Shown: one piece after another, positions 7,785-16,066 of the stretch | How the letters are laid out: each line of letters opens with the position of its first letter | How positions within the stretch are numbered: position 1 is the first letter of the stretch | Source of the DNA: Variovorax sp. OV329 | GTDB lineage: Bacteria; Pseudomonadota; Gammaproteobacteria; Burkholderiales; Burkholderiaceae_C | Length of the DNA stretch: 64,000 nt | NCBI RefSeq assembly: GCF_900114785.1 | Contig: NZ_FOUG01000013.1 | Span: 1 to 64,000, forward strand | Direction: 5' to 3' | Made by a program: the position numbers and the translations under genes | Notes under the pieces: generated by a model | The model's database searches: none | Told to the model about the DNA's origin: nothing | The model's input: the letters and a program-made list of their open reading frames with translations, nothing else

Positions 7785-9506
7785 TCATCGCTCCGGAAGC
7801 CCTGCTGTGCGGAGACCCTCGCACATCCGGCTGCGGCTGGCCATGTAGCTGTCGGCGCCGGAGGGATTGTTCGTGATGTGGCGGGCGATCGTGTTGTAGG
7901 GCATCAGCCGGCGATGTTCTGCCATGTTCATTGCCGCTTCGTCCGTGCGGCCGTGCAGGGCGTCGATCGATGCCAGCATTCCGTAGGCCGGTCCGTAGTT
8001 CGGCCGCTCCGCCAGCGAGCGGCGCGCCAGCGCGTAGGCACGCGTGTCGTCGCCCAGTGCGAAGGCCGCTTGGGCGCCCGTGTAGTAGGCGGCCGCCACG
8101 ATGCGCGGGTCCCGATGGCCAATGCGTAAGGCTTGGTCGATGCTCGACTGCATGTCCGCCGTCCGGCCCATCAGCATCAGCGCGTTCGCATAGCGCAGGT
8201 GCGTGTTGGGATTCGACGGCGCGCGCTGCACCGCGCGCTCGTACATCGGCAAGGCAAGATCAGGATGGCCACGGAACAGCTGCACGTTGCCCCAGTTGAT
8301 GAGCGAGACGGAGTTGTTGGGGTCGATGGCGAGCGCCCGCTCGGCCACGCGCTCCGACTCCGCGAGGTCGGCGGGCGTGGGCTCGCCGGAGTTGCCGAAG
8401 CGCTCGGCCATTAATGCCGCCCCTAGACCCGTCAGCGCGATGACCGAGCTCGGATCGACGCGCAATGCCTCTTCGAAGCGTGACCTGCCCCGGCGGACGT
8501 CTTCGGCGGTCTGTCGCCCGTCGATGTCGTCCCACCCCGAGAGCACGAGGTCACCAGTGTTCATGCGGTAACCCGGTCGGCTTACGTTGGCCCGGTGCAT
8601 CTCGCGCTGTCGCGCCCGGACACTGCTGACCACCCGCAGGGCGATGTCGAAGTTGACCCGGGGATCGGTCGCATCCGGGCTCTCGAAATGATCCGACCAG
8701 ATCATCTTTCCATCCGATGTCGAGGTCAGCTGCGCATCGAACGCCACGCCGTTCCCCTGCGTGGCGATGCGGCCGCTCATCGCGTACGGCGCGGCCTGGT
8801 CATCGGCCGAGCGCAGGATGCGTGCGCCTTGGCGTTCGGAGAACTGCGCCGCGATTTCGTCTACCAGCCCATTGCGGACGACGGCCGGCGCCGGCGGCTC
8901 TCCCACATCCTTGAATGGCAGCAGCACGATCGCGTTGCGCCTGGCGAGTTCCTCGTCCAAGTTCGGCGGCTGCGCCGATACGGCGTACAGCAGGGCGCCG
9001 GCGGTCAGGGTGGCAGCCAGCGCGAGGGTCGCCGCGACCACCTGCCTGCCGCGGCGCGACGGCGACGCCTTCGCGCCGACGGGCGCGTCGATCTCGTGCG
9101 GTGCGTCGGGGGCACCGATGACGGCGGCAGGCCCCACGTCCGCCTCGAAGACATAGCCTCGACGCGGCGCAGTGATGATCAGCTTGGAGCCCTGATCACC
9201 GAGCCGGCTGCGCAGTTCGCCGACGCATTGCACCAGCGAGTCGTCCGTCACGACGACGCCGGCCCACAGGCTGCTCATGAGCTCCGCCTTGGGGATGAGC
9301 CGCTGCGGGTTGGCCAGGAAGTAGCGCAGCAGCGCCCCGGGCTTCGGGCTCAGGGGGATGGGCAGGCCATTGCGGCGCAGTTGGTCGCGCTCGAAGTCGA
9401 ACTCGAAATCAGCAAAACGAACGGCTGCCGGAATCCCGACCCGAGCCCGCGGCGATGCGGAGCGGGGCACCGCCAGGTCGTGGACCGTCGAGGGCTCGTC
9501 GTTCAC
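7785..9506 (-). CDS. CadC/ToxR-like membrane transcriptional regulator with TPR sensor domain
   Basis: This 573-residue protein has an OmpR/PhoB-type winged-helix DNA-binding domain at residues 30-125 (ending ITAPRRGYVFEA) and a proline/alanine-rich linker. One transmembrane helix follows at about 156-177, then a periplasmic part with the FlgO/TolB-like AIVLLPFKDVG segment (about 190-270) and several tetratricopeptide repeats (ALRVDPSSVIALTGLG, ALAIDPNNSVSLINWG, AVQRAPSNPNTHLRYA). It fits the one-component membrane regulators that sense through the periplasmic domain. It diverges from the haloperoxidase-like lipoprotein gene across about 205 bp and may control it; that link is inferred from position only. 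Confidence 0.82.
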   Translation of the reverse strand: MNDEPSTVHDLAVPRSASPRARVGIPAAVRFADFEFDFERDQLRRNGLPIPLSPKPGALLRYFLANPQRLIPKAELMSSLWAGVVVTDDSLVQCVGELRSRLGDQGSKLIITAPRRGYVFEADVGPAAVIGAPDAPHEIDAPVGAKASPSRRGRQVVAATLALAATLTAGALLYAVSAQPPNLDEELARRNAIVLLPFKDVGEPPAPAVVRNGLVDEIAAQFSERQGARILRSADDQAAPYAMSGRIATQGNGVAFDAQLTSTSDGKMIWSDHFESPDATDPRVNFDIALRVVSSVRARQREMHRANVSRPGYRMNTGDLVLSGWDDIDGRQTAEDVRRGRSRFEEALRVDPSSVIALTGLGAALMAERFGNSGEPTPADLAESERVAERALAIDPNNSVSLINWGNVQLFRGHPDLALPMYERAVQRAPSNPNTHLRYANALMLMGRTADMQSSIDQALRIGHRDPRIVAAAYYTGAQAAFALGDDTRAYALARRSLAERPNYGPAYGMLASIDALHGRTDEAAMNMAEHRRLMPYNTIARHITNNPSGADSYMASRSRMCEGLRTAGLPER

Positions 9507-9711
9507 GTAACCACCTCCATTCGCGGGCCCCGGCTCGGAGGACGCCGGGAGCGCGACGAATTTTCCACCTCTTTCTCACGCCCGAAAAGCGTCGGCGCGG
9601 CGCTTGCTCGGCCATTGATCGTCACTTCATCGGCGGGTGTTCGTGGCGAAACATACCCAGCATGGCCTATCGTGGGTTTCGCTGCAATCACCCATTTCGA
9701 GGAGGAAGTCC

Positions 9712-11043
9712 ATGAAAAACCCAAGTGCAAAGCGCGCTCTCCCGGGCTTGCTGGTCGCCGTCTCCGCCATGCTCTCGAGTTGCGGCGGAGGCGGAAGCAA
9801 CGGCGGCGCGGGCGGCGGATTCGCGCCCGCGGCCACTACGCCGGCGCCTGTCAAGGTCCAGGTCACCGGGCCCAATCCGGTGAGCAGCTGGAACGAGATC
9901 GCGGTCGACACCATCAACGTGCCGGCTGCCACCAGCGGCACCGCAGCCGAGCGGCGGCCTTCGGATGCCGTCGATCTGGCGGCGGTCCACCTGGCCATCT
10001 ACAACGCCCTGGCCGCGATCACGGGCAAGTATCAGATCTACGGCATCTCGACGACGCTCGATGCCGACTCGGAAGGTTCCCAGCCGGCCGCTGTCGCGTC
10101 GGCCGCCTACGGCGTGCTCAAGGGTCTGTTTCCGAACCGATCGGCCCAGTACCAGGATGCCTATGCGCGCTCGCTAGCGGCGATCGAGGACGGGCCGGGG
10201 AAGATCCAGGGCATTGTCGTGGGCGACCGGATGGCGCAAGCGATCCTGGCGCTGCGGGGAGACGACGGCCGCTCGGTGGCGCTGACGCCCTACGTGCCCG
10301 GCACCGCCCCGGGTCGCTTTCGCGGGGTAAATCCGGTCAATCGCTTCGGTCCCTATATCAAGCCCTATGCGTTGCAGAGCGCATCGCAATTCCGGACCCC
10401 GGAGCCCCCGCCGCTCGACGGCGCCACCTATGCGGCCGACTTCAACGAGACGCGGCTGCTGGGTGGCGCGGTCGGCGGCACGCGGACGCCAGAGCAACTT
10501 GAGATCGCCCGCTTCCACACCGAAGCGCCAAACCGCTTCTGGCCCCGCAACCTGCGGCGCTTCGCAATGACCGACGGCGCGCTGGTCGACCAGGCGCGGC
10601 TGCTGGCGATGCTGTTCGTAGTTGAGGCGGACGCCGGCATCGCCTGCTTCGAGTCGAAGTACTACTACGAATTCTGGCGCCCGCAGAGCGCTATCCCGCT
10701 GGCCGACAGCGACGGCAATCCGGCCACCACAGCCGATACCGCCTGGACACCTGCGCTGCCGACGCCGAATCATCCGGAGTATCCCGCCGCCCATGCCTGC
10801 ATCTCGGCGGCCATGGCCGAGACGCTCAAGGCCTACTACCGGACCGACCAGGTCGAGTTTTCCTTCGACAGCACGGTGACGGGATCGACGCATGCATTCG
10901 CCACGACGCATGCGCTGGTCGCGGAGGTTATCGGCGCGCGCATCTACGGCGGCATGCACTTTCGCAATTCGCTGATGCGCGGCGAGGAACTGGGCCTCAA
11001 GGTCGCGCAGTGGACCCTGGAGCGGAATTTCCAGGCCCGCTGA
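9712..11043 (+). CDS. Vanadium-dependent haloperoxidase / PAP2-like lipoprotein
   Basis: This 443-residue protein starts with a lipoprotein signal (LSSC, Cys24, then Gly-rich) after a strong AGGAGGAA site at about 9700. The C-terminal half shows the vanadium haloperoxidase/acid phosphatase motifs: WRPQSAIP, the second motif HPEYPAAHAC with the catalytic His, and the third motif GARIYGGMHFRNS with the vanadate- or phosphate-ligating His. Members oxidise halides with peroxide or hydrolyse phosphate esters; bacterial ones near regulators are mostly uncharacterised. The frame extends upstream to 9637, but the ribosome site and the lipobox favour 9712. It is divergent from the CadC-like regulator. 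Confidence 0.85.
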   Translation: MKNPSAKRALPGLLVAVSAMLSSCGGGGSNGGAGGGFAPAATTPAPVKVQVTGPNPVSSWNEIAVDTINVPAATSGTAAERRPSDAVDLAAVHLAIYNALAAITGKYQIYGISTTLDADSEGSQPAAVASAAYGVLKGLFPNRSAQYQDAYARSLAAIEDGPGKIQGIVVGDRMAQAILALRGDDGRSVALTPYVPGTAPGRFRGVNPVNRFGPYIKPYALQSASQFRTPEPPPLDGATYAADFNETRLLGGAVGGTRTPEQLEIARFHTEAPNRFWPRNLRRFAMTDGALVDQARLLAMLFVVEADAGIACFESKYYYEFWRPQSAIPLADSDGNPATTADTAWTPALPTPNHPEYPAAHACISAAMAETLKAYYRTDQVEFSFDSTVTGSTHAFATTHALVAEVIGARIYGGMHFRNSLMRGEELGLKVAQWTLERNFQAR

Positions 11044-11045
11044 GA

Positions 11046-11068
11046 GGGGCGGCGGCAGCAGCCGCCCC
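11046..11068 (+). terminator. Strong GC hairpin just after the haloperoxidase gene
   Basis: A perfect 8-bp stem, GGGGCGGC (11046-11053) and GCCGCCCC (11061-11068), encloses a 7-nt loop and starts 2 nt after the stop codon. It has no T-run, so it may act as an mRNA-stabilising or Rho-assisted end rather than a classical intrinsic terminator. Confidence 0.5.
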
Positions 11069-11232
11069 GGCGTGCGTCACGCGCCAGATCCCGTAGCAGA
11101 CCAGCACCGGCGCCAAGCCGTTGCACCACTTGAGGATGCTCTCGCCAAGGGTCCAGCAGCGGATGGCGTTTCAGCGTAGCCGCCACCCTACTTGGAGGCA
11201 ATGTCGCCGCTGAGGTTTAGGGTTCGTGCCCC

Positions 11233-11800
11233 TCAGCGGAAATCGCGCGATACGGTCGCCAGCCGGCCCAATAGCGGCGTCATGTCGGCCAGCCGATAGG
11301 CGATGGTTCTTCGTATCGCCTTCGCGCTGCCACTTGCCGTGGACGGCCAAGAGGCGCGAGCGCAGCACCTCGGGGCGCTGCTGTTCTCGCAGTGACTTCC
11401 ACACGATGACCTGGACCACGCCGGTCTCGTCCTCCAGGCTGATGAAGATTGCCTTGGCTGTCTCGGGCTGCTGGCGCAGGTCACGATGCCGGCATAGCGC
11501 ACTACCTGGCCGTCCTTCACTCGCTCCAAGTCGCTGGCCTTGAGCAGCCGGCGCCGGTCGAGGGCGGGGCGCAGGCGCAATGGGGTGGGTGCGCAAGGTC
11601 AGGCCTACGGTTTCGAAGTCGTGCACCACCTCTTCGCCTTGCAGCGCAGGGGCGAGTTCGAGGAAGTCCTCGTCCACCGGTGCGTCGCGCAGCAGGGTAG
11701 GTGGGCGCCGAAGCGCCGAGGCTTGCCAGACCTGCTGGCGCCGGTGGCCCGAGAGGCTCTTCGCAGCGCGGACGCCTCCTCAACGGCCCACACGTCGGCG
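11233..11800 (-). pseudogene. dnaE2: Remnant of error-prone DNA polymerase DnaE2 (C-terminal part)
   Basis: Reading the minus strand across frames rebuilds the C-terminus of DnaE2. One frame gives a piece with KSLSGHRRQQVWQASAL and later VVHDFETVGLTLRTHPIA. A second frame gives LKASDLERVKDGQVVRYAGI, the first resumes with AIFISLEDETGVVQVIVWK, and the end YRLADMTPLLGRLATVSRDF lies in the second frame again. At least three frameshifts separate these blocks and the N-terminal 80-plus percent is missing. In this group dnaE2 normally follows imuA and imuB in an SOS mutagenesis cassette; neither is present here. It is a clear decayed fragment. Confidence 0.82.
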
Positions 11801-11949
11801 AACCCCGGGCTCGACTCGGCCCCCACTCGTTTCCCTCGCGGCCGCGCTAGGTGCGAAGCAGCGGCCAACTACGCCTTTTGTGCGGGCCCCGTTTGCAGCC
11901 AAAGCAGGGCGAGGGCGACTCTTCGGGGGCGCCCTGATTTCAAGCCGGA

Positions 11950-12311
11950 TCAGGTCCGACCGCGCTGTATTTCTTGTGAAATCGGCTCCGAGGCGTCGGC
12001 ATGCTTGGGGGCAGCTTTGTTGCCCTCGTGATGCCACTTGCGCACGATTTCCAAGGCCAATCCAAACCCGCCCCACCCGAAAGCGATGGCTGCAGCGACC
12101 GACACCGCACCCACCACCCCCATGAAGAGGGTGTTCACGAGGGTGACTGCAATGCCAGCTGATTCACGGCAATCATGATTGCAAAGCACCAGATCGCGAT
12201 CGACGCTACCTTGGCCAAGGTGTCCAGGTTGGGTAGTGCCGCGAAGAACAATGAAAAGGCGCCCGCCAGCGACGCCATGAGTGCGTAAGTCCAAATCGTA
12301 ATGGCCGTCAT
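11950..12311 (-). pseudogene. Frameshifted small membrane protein with an MscS-associated TM-helix repeat
   Basis: The start at 12311 has a good GGAG site and reads MTAITIWTYALMASLAGAFS, giving two hydrophobic segments up to IMIAVNQL, where the frame runs to a stop. From exactly that point another frame continues GIAVTLVNTLFMGVVGAVSV and FGWGGFGLALEIVRKW. That is the conserved TM_helix repeat (NQLGIA.TLVNTLFMG.VGA) found before mechanosensitive-channel domains. One missing G near 12152 explains the break. The product would be about 120 residues, lacking the MscS pore. Either a real inactivating deletion or a sequencing error; the rest of both halves is intact. Confidence 0.7.
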
Positions 12312-12443
12312 GGTGTTCTCCTTTTGGGGAGTGCGAAAGACGAGTATGGGATTGCGAACCAAGGCCCCTGAGTAGGACGCTGGCTCTTCGAGTGAGCGAA
12401 TTGCACCGTTTACGTTTTGGTACTAGTGGAGGCTGGTCCAACC

Positions 12444-12905
12444 CTAGACGGCGCATGCTGCTGCTATGGCGAGCGCGGCGAGCCAGTCCAGCAACTTCCA
12501 TCTCTGGGTAGCACGATGGAGCCCATCAGCGCGGGCTGCTCGAAGCGAGCATCACCGCCGCCATGATGGGCACTGAGGGAATTGAAGACCGCTGCCCAGA
12601 TGAGCGCCTTCATCGGGTCGATACCGACAAGCCTGATGCCGATCCCGATCAGCATGTCGCCTGCCATGACGCCATAGAAGAAGGCTTTGCGCAGGGGTAT
12701 TTGGAACCCGCAGCGCGCGCCGCAAAGTTCAGCGCCGACATAGGCGGCCGAACCGGCGAGGACCGGAAGCGGGAGCAGCTCTGTTCCGATGAGCCCGAGG
12801 GCAAAAAGCGCGAAAGCCGCTTCGCCGGCCACAGGCAGGGTGCCTTGAGGAGAACGGGTTCTGTGATCGGCGCCGAGGCGGCCTGCCTGCGCACTCAACA
12901 CGCCC
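12444..12905 (-). pseudogene. C-terminal remnant of an NRAMP-family divalent metal transporter
   Basis: Minus-strand pieces in different frames align in order with the last transmembrane helices of NRAMP (Mn2+/Fe2+) transporters: GEAAFALFALGLIGTELLPL, PVLAGSAAYVGAE, KAFFYGVMAGDMLIGIGIRL, then VGIDPMKALIWAAVFNSL with the conserved GIDP-KAL-W pattern. After that the frame shifts (PIMAAVMLASS) and shifts again to a final RWKLLDWLAALAIAAACAV ending at 12444. At least two frameshifts are present and the N-terminal two-thirds is missing. It lies between the dnaE2 and TM-helix remnants and the IS110 element. Confidence 0.75.
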
Positions 12906-13229
12906 ACCCCCGCGCCTTCCGGTGCACCGTAGTAGGCGCACGAGTCTAGGAAGAGAACCCTGCGGGTCAATCGCCCGGCTGATCACCGATGCTTCTAACC
13001 GGATTGAGTCGCTGCACCGCTGCGAGTCCTGTTGCATTCGGCATTTGACTGCTTCCCGTTCTAGTAGGTGACCTTGAGGCGGGGACCCGCAAATCTCCGC
13101 TTCTGGCCGACAGGCGTCGAAAGGCAGTCGGCGACTTTCGGCCAGCAGCAGCATCGGTGATCGGGCAGCCCCAGTAGTTCGCGGAGTTGTCTCTCTAGAC
13201 TCGTAGGCCTCTTACGAAGGAGAGATCGA

Positions 13230-14264
13230 ATGACGTACTTCACCGGAATCGATGTGTCGCTGCGCTCCGTCTCGATTTGCATCGTGGATGAGCGTGGCGA
13301 GGTGTGCCATGAAGCCAAGACGGCGGCACAGCCGGCGGCAATTGCCCAGTGCTTGAGGGGCTTTGACGCCGACGTGAATTCAGTTGGCCTGGAGGCGGGA
13401 ACGCTCACCCAGTACCTGACGTACGGCCTGCAGGCAGCCGGTTTCGAAGTGGTCTGCATGGAATCCCGGCAGGTGAAGAACACGTTGGCCGCCATGCGCA
13501 ACAAGACCGATCGCAACGATGCCCGCGGCATCGCGCAGATCCTGCGCACTGGTTGGTATAGCCGGGTGCACGTAAAGAGCATGCACAGTCACCGCGTGCG
13601 CGCGCTGCTAGCCAGCCGAAAGGCGATCCTCAAGAAGTGCGTGGACCTTGAGAATGAACTGCGTGGGCTACTTCGCGTGTTTGGCGTCTGTCTGGCGTCG
13701 CGCGTGGGGCACGGCAGCTTCGATGGCGAGGTCCGTCAGACTTTTGCAGGCGACGAGATGCTCGCGTGCGCGCTGAATCCTCTCCTGGACGCCCGAACGA
13801 TGCTCTATAAGACATATCTGAAGCTCGACAACGCCATAAAGGCCCTGGTGAAGGCCGATCCGGTGTGCAAGTTGCTGATGTCGGTGCCTGGTGTGGGGCC
13901 GGTGACCGCCTTGTCGTTCAAGGCGGGCGTGGACGATCCGAGCCGCTTCAAGTCCTCTCGCACGGTGGCAGCGCACTTTGGGCTGACGCCCCGGCGCTTC
14001 CAGTCTGGCGAGAGCGACAACCCTGGCCACATCTCGCGCGCCGGCGACGCCGACGTTCGCTCGGCACTTTATGTGGCGGCGCATTCGCTACTCACACGCA
14101 ACGAACAATGGTCCTCGCTCAAGGCCTGGGGTATGCGCTTGGCCAAGACGCGAGGTCATCGACGCGCAGTGATCGCGGTGGCACGCAAGCTCGCCATCAT
14201 CCTGCATCGCATGTGGAGTGACGGCACCGAGTTCCGCTGGGGTGCTAAGGAGGTTGCCGCCTGA
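13230..14264 (+). CDS. IS110-family transposase (DEDD recombinase)
   Basis: This intact 344-residue protein has the N-terminal RuvC-like DEDD domain: GIDVSLRSVSICIVDE with the first Asp, VGLEAGTLTQYL with the Glu, and NKTDRNDARGIAQIL with the Asp pair. The C-terminal Transposase_20 domain (SVPGVGPVTALSF ... PRRFQSGESDNPGHISRAGD) carries the catalytic Ser region. A GGAGAG site precedes the ATG. IS110 recombinases act with a structured RNA from the element's noncoding end that pairs with donor and target. The reading frame is undamaged although its surroundings are decayed, so it may still be active. Confidence 0.95.
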   Translation: MTYFTGIDVSLRSVSICIVDERGEVCHEAKTAAQPAAIAQCLRGFDADVNSVGLEAGTLTQYLTYGLQAAGFEVVCMESRQVKNTLAAMRNKTDRNDARGIAQILRTGWYSRVHVKSMHSHRVRALLASRKAILKKCVDLENELRGLLRVFGVCLASRVGHGSFDGEVRQTFAGDEMLACALNPLLDARTMLYKTYLKLDNAIKALVKADPVCKLLMSVPGVGPVTALSFKAGVDDPSRFKSSRTVAAHFGLTPRRFQSGESDNPGHISRAGDADVRSALYVAAHSLLTRNEQWSSLKAWGMRLAKTRGHRRAVIAVARKLAIILHRMWSDGTEFRWGAKEVAA

Positions 14265-14550
14265 AAGCGACCAGAAACCAAGCATAGCCAATGGTTGTTG
14301 TGACGAGATTCGTCGAGGTGTGGACGATGGTCCGGATGAAGCCGCAAACTACTGCTGCGCATCAAAGCGCGCCCAACAGCGTGGCTCTCCGCTCCGTCTG
14401 ACCAATGCGTGCAGCGCCGGACAAACCGTCCGGACCGACTGCGTAGAGAAGCGTGACCCGCACCAAGACGATCCAGCACAATGCCCACAAGACAAAGACA
14501 GCCCGCGATTGACAAACGGGCCCGATCAGAGAAGCAGTAGTTCCCGAGGC
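14265..14550 (+). ncRNA. Candidate bridge (seek) RNA locus in the 3' noncoding end of the IS110 element
   Basis: About 285 nt after the transposase stop contain no gene but several perfect small hairpins: GACGA/TCGTC (14302-14314), GGAC/GTCC (14322-14333) and CCGGAC/GTCCGG (14417-14433, 5-nt loop). IS110-family elements make a structured guide RNA from a noncoding end, the 3' end in IS1111-type members. The call is inference from family and length; neither the RNA boundaries nor the guide loops have been identified. Confidence 0.35.
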
Positions 14551-14710
14551 CGCGCGTGATGGTCGCCTTTCGGAACGTCAAGCAGTCAAACGCCGAGCGG
14601 AACAATTGAGACCGGGCACGCTGCGAAGGCGTCGACGACACTGGCCAGAACGATCCTAATGCTTGGCGCGCCGGGTCATGCCAAAAGCGGACGCGCAAAC
14701 GCCCACCAAC

Positions 14711-14926
14711 CTAGGCGGTTCCCAAGCGCTTCCACCGCCCATAGGCTTCGTCTCGCCGGTACTGCTCGTACTCGGCCTCGCCGGCCGAGGGCGCCGGGGG
14801 GTGCGGCGGCTGGATGGACGTGGCGGGCGCGAGGCGCAGTCCTGCGGTGCGTGTCGGATCCCTGCGCTTCTCCTGCAGTGCCCGCGCGCGGGGACGACGC
14901 CTGGCGTAGCCTCGGTTCCTTGCCAC
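14711..14926 (-). CDS. Possible small hypothetical protein
   Basis: A 71-codon frame from a GTG at 14926. The first 30 residues are Arg-rich. The C-terminus (GEAEYEQYRRDEAYGRWKRL) is protein-like, with an amphipathic, charged helix. It diverges from the histone-fold gene 16 bp away. No ribosome site is visible and the N-terminus is doubtful. No family recognised. Confidence 0.3.
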   Translation of the reverse strand: MARNRGYARRRPRARALQEKRRDPTRTAGLRLAPATSIQPPHPPAPSAGEAEYEQYRRDEAYGRWKRLGTA

Positions 14927-14941
14927 GACAGAAGGTGAGCC

Positions 14942-15394
14942 ATGACAGTCATTGCAGGCATCCCCCGGTTCCAGCGTCTCTTTCGCAAGGCCGCCGGGCT
15001 CGGCATCGACAAGAGCGACTTGCGGCGCCACGACGAATTCGTCAACCGCAAGATCCACGACCTGCTGCAGCGCGGCTGCGCGATCGCCAAGGCCAACGGG
15101 CGCGACGTGGTGCTGCCGGCCGACCTTCCGGTCTCCGGCGGCCTGCAGCATTGCATCCATGAATTCCGCGTGCTGGACGAGGATGTCGAAGTGCGACCCA
15201 TCCTCGACCAGCTCGCGAAGCTGCCGCCGCTCGAGCTCGACTTCAGCGATGAGGTGGCGGCCGGGCTGCCCGACCTCGCCGGCGGGCTCAGCGTCGCGCT
15301 GGCGCGCAGCTTCAAGATCATGGATGCGGACGTCAAGCATCCCGGCCCCGCGGAGTGGGACCGGGCGTTCGCCCTGTTCGACCTGCTGATCTGA
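14942..15394 (+). CDS. DUF1931-family double histone-fold protein
   Basis: The 150-residue sequence matches DUF1931, the family whose Aquifex member Aq_328 was shown by crystallography to contain two histone folds in one chain. The N-terminal half has FQRLFRKAAGLGIDKSDLRR, FVNRKIHDLLQRGCAIAKAN and RDVVLPADLPVSGGLQ, the alpha1-alpha2-alpha3 pattern of a histone fold with the R-D/V-x-x-D loop (residues 54-61). The C-terminal half (ILDQLAKLPPLELDFSD ... GGLSVALARSFKIMDAD) is the degenerate second fold. A GAAGGTGAG site precedes the start. DNA binding is not established for most members. It converges with dps, another chromatin-compacting, stress-related gene. Confidence 0.87.
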   Translation: MTVIAGIPRFQRLFRKAAGLGIDKSDLRRHDEFVNRKIHDLLQRGCAIAKANGRDVVLPADLPVSGGLQHCIHEFRVLDEDVEVRPILDQLAKLPPLELDFSDEVAAGLPDLAGGLSVALARSFKIMDADVKHPGPAEWDRAFALFDLLI

Positions 15395-15459
15395 AGCGCC
15401 GCAGGCGACCTGCTGCCCGACACCCCGGCAGGGACGAGGAGGTGCGGCCGCCGTCGCTC

Positions 15460-15996
15460 TCAGGCCGACGCAGGTGCTGCGCGCGCCGGCAGGTGTGCCT
15501 CGACGAACCAGAGCCACTTGTCGATGCCGCGCAGAATCTCGGTGAGGATGTCGGCGCTCGCTGCATCGCCCAGTTGGGTCATCTCGTCGATCCCCCGCCG
15601 GACGCCGCTGCCGAATGTCGACAGTGCGGTGGCCAGCGCCTGCAGGTGCCGCGTGGCTTCGGAGCCGCACGGCGGGTACGGCGGCAACGACGTGCCGGCG
15701 ACGACGCTGCCGAGGGTCCCCTCGGCCACCCCGCCCAGTTGCATCACCCTTTCGGCCACCAGGTCGACATAGTCCTCGACGGCGCCGTTGATGTCGTCGA
15801 AGAGCTCGTGCAGGGCGATGAAGTTCGCGCCCCTGACGTTCCAGTGCGCCTGCTTGCACTGCATCTGCAGGTCGATGCATTCGGCCAGTCGCTGGTTGAG
15901 CAGATCGCAGGCACGCTCGCACAGCGCCGGCGACGGTCCCGCCGGCGTGGCACCAGACCCGGCGCTCGCCCCGGGTGTCGCAGCACTGGCGGCCAT
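15460..15996 (-). CDS. dps: Dps-family DNA-protecting ferritin-like protein
   Basis: This 178-residue protein carries the complete inter-subunit ferroxidase site at the same numbers as E. coli Dps: His51 (QAHWNVRG), His63 and Asp67 (LHELFDD), Asp78 and Glu82 (DLVAER). The first 25 residues are a flexible Ala/Gly/Pro/Ser tail with no Lys or Arg, unlike the Lys-rich DNA-binding tail of E. coli Dps, so DNA binding may be weak or need a partner. It oxidises Fe2+ with H2O2 and stores iron. It lies 4 bp after a 21-codon ORF and has no ribosome site of its own, which suggests translational coupling. It converges with the histone-fold gene. Confidence 0.93.
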   Translation of the reverse strand: MAASAATPGASAGSGATPAGPSPALCERACDLLNQRLAECIDLQMQCKQAHWNVRGANFIALHELFDDINGAVEDYVDLVAERVMQLGGVAEGTLGSVVAGTSLPPYPPCGSEATRHLQALATALSTFGSGVRRGIDEMTQLGDAASADILTEILRGIDKWLWFVEAHLPARAAPASA

Positions 15997-16000
15997 GGGT

Positions 16001-16066
16001 TCAGTAGTGGAACGGATCGCCGCGCTGGCTGCCGAGACTGAAGGGCAGCAGGTTGCCTCGTGCCAT
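16001..16066 (-). CDS. 21-codon leader ORF immediately upstream of dps
   Basis: The ORF has a perfect AAGGAG 6-7 nt before its ATG and encodes MARGNLLPFSLGSQRGDPFHY, then TGA. The dps ATG follows after 4 bp. Its sequence weakly recalls the extreme N-terminus of Hsp20-type small heat-shock proteins (M-A-R-x-x-x-x-PF...GDPF), so it may be either a regulatory leader or a truncated sHsp start. The strong ribosome site here and the lack of one before dps argue that dps is translated by coupling from this ORF. Confidence 0.55.
   Translation of the reverse strand: MARGNLLPFSLGSQRGDPFHY

Larger units (their letters stand above)
13150..14550 (+). mobile_element. IS110-family insertion sequence (ends approximate)
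   Basis: The element is defined by its transposase (13230-14264) plus flanking noncoding ends. IS110 elements lack terminal inverted repeats and usually make no target duplication, so the outer ends cannot be fixed from one copy. I place the left end near 13150, where degenerate intergenic sequence gives way. The right end is placed just after the block ending in gatcagagaag near 14525-14550. The left noncoding end is then short and the right one long (about 280 bp), the arrangement typical of the IS1111 subgroup. Confidence 0.6.

Noticed and set aside
11069..11232. Minus-strand segment reading ILKWCNGLAPVLVCYGIW
   Set aside because: It resembles a membrane helix from a decayed gene, but it is too short to assign and has no flanking homologous blocks.
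13061..13145. Hairpin with CTGGCCGA/TCGGCCAG arms as an IS terminal repeat
   Set aside because: IS110 elements have no classical terminal inverted repeats, and both arms lie on the same side of the transposase. It looks like degenerate intergenic sequence.
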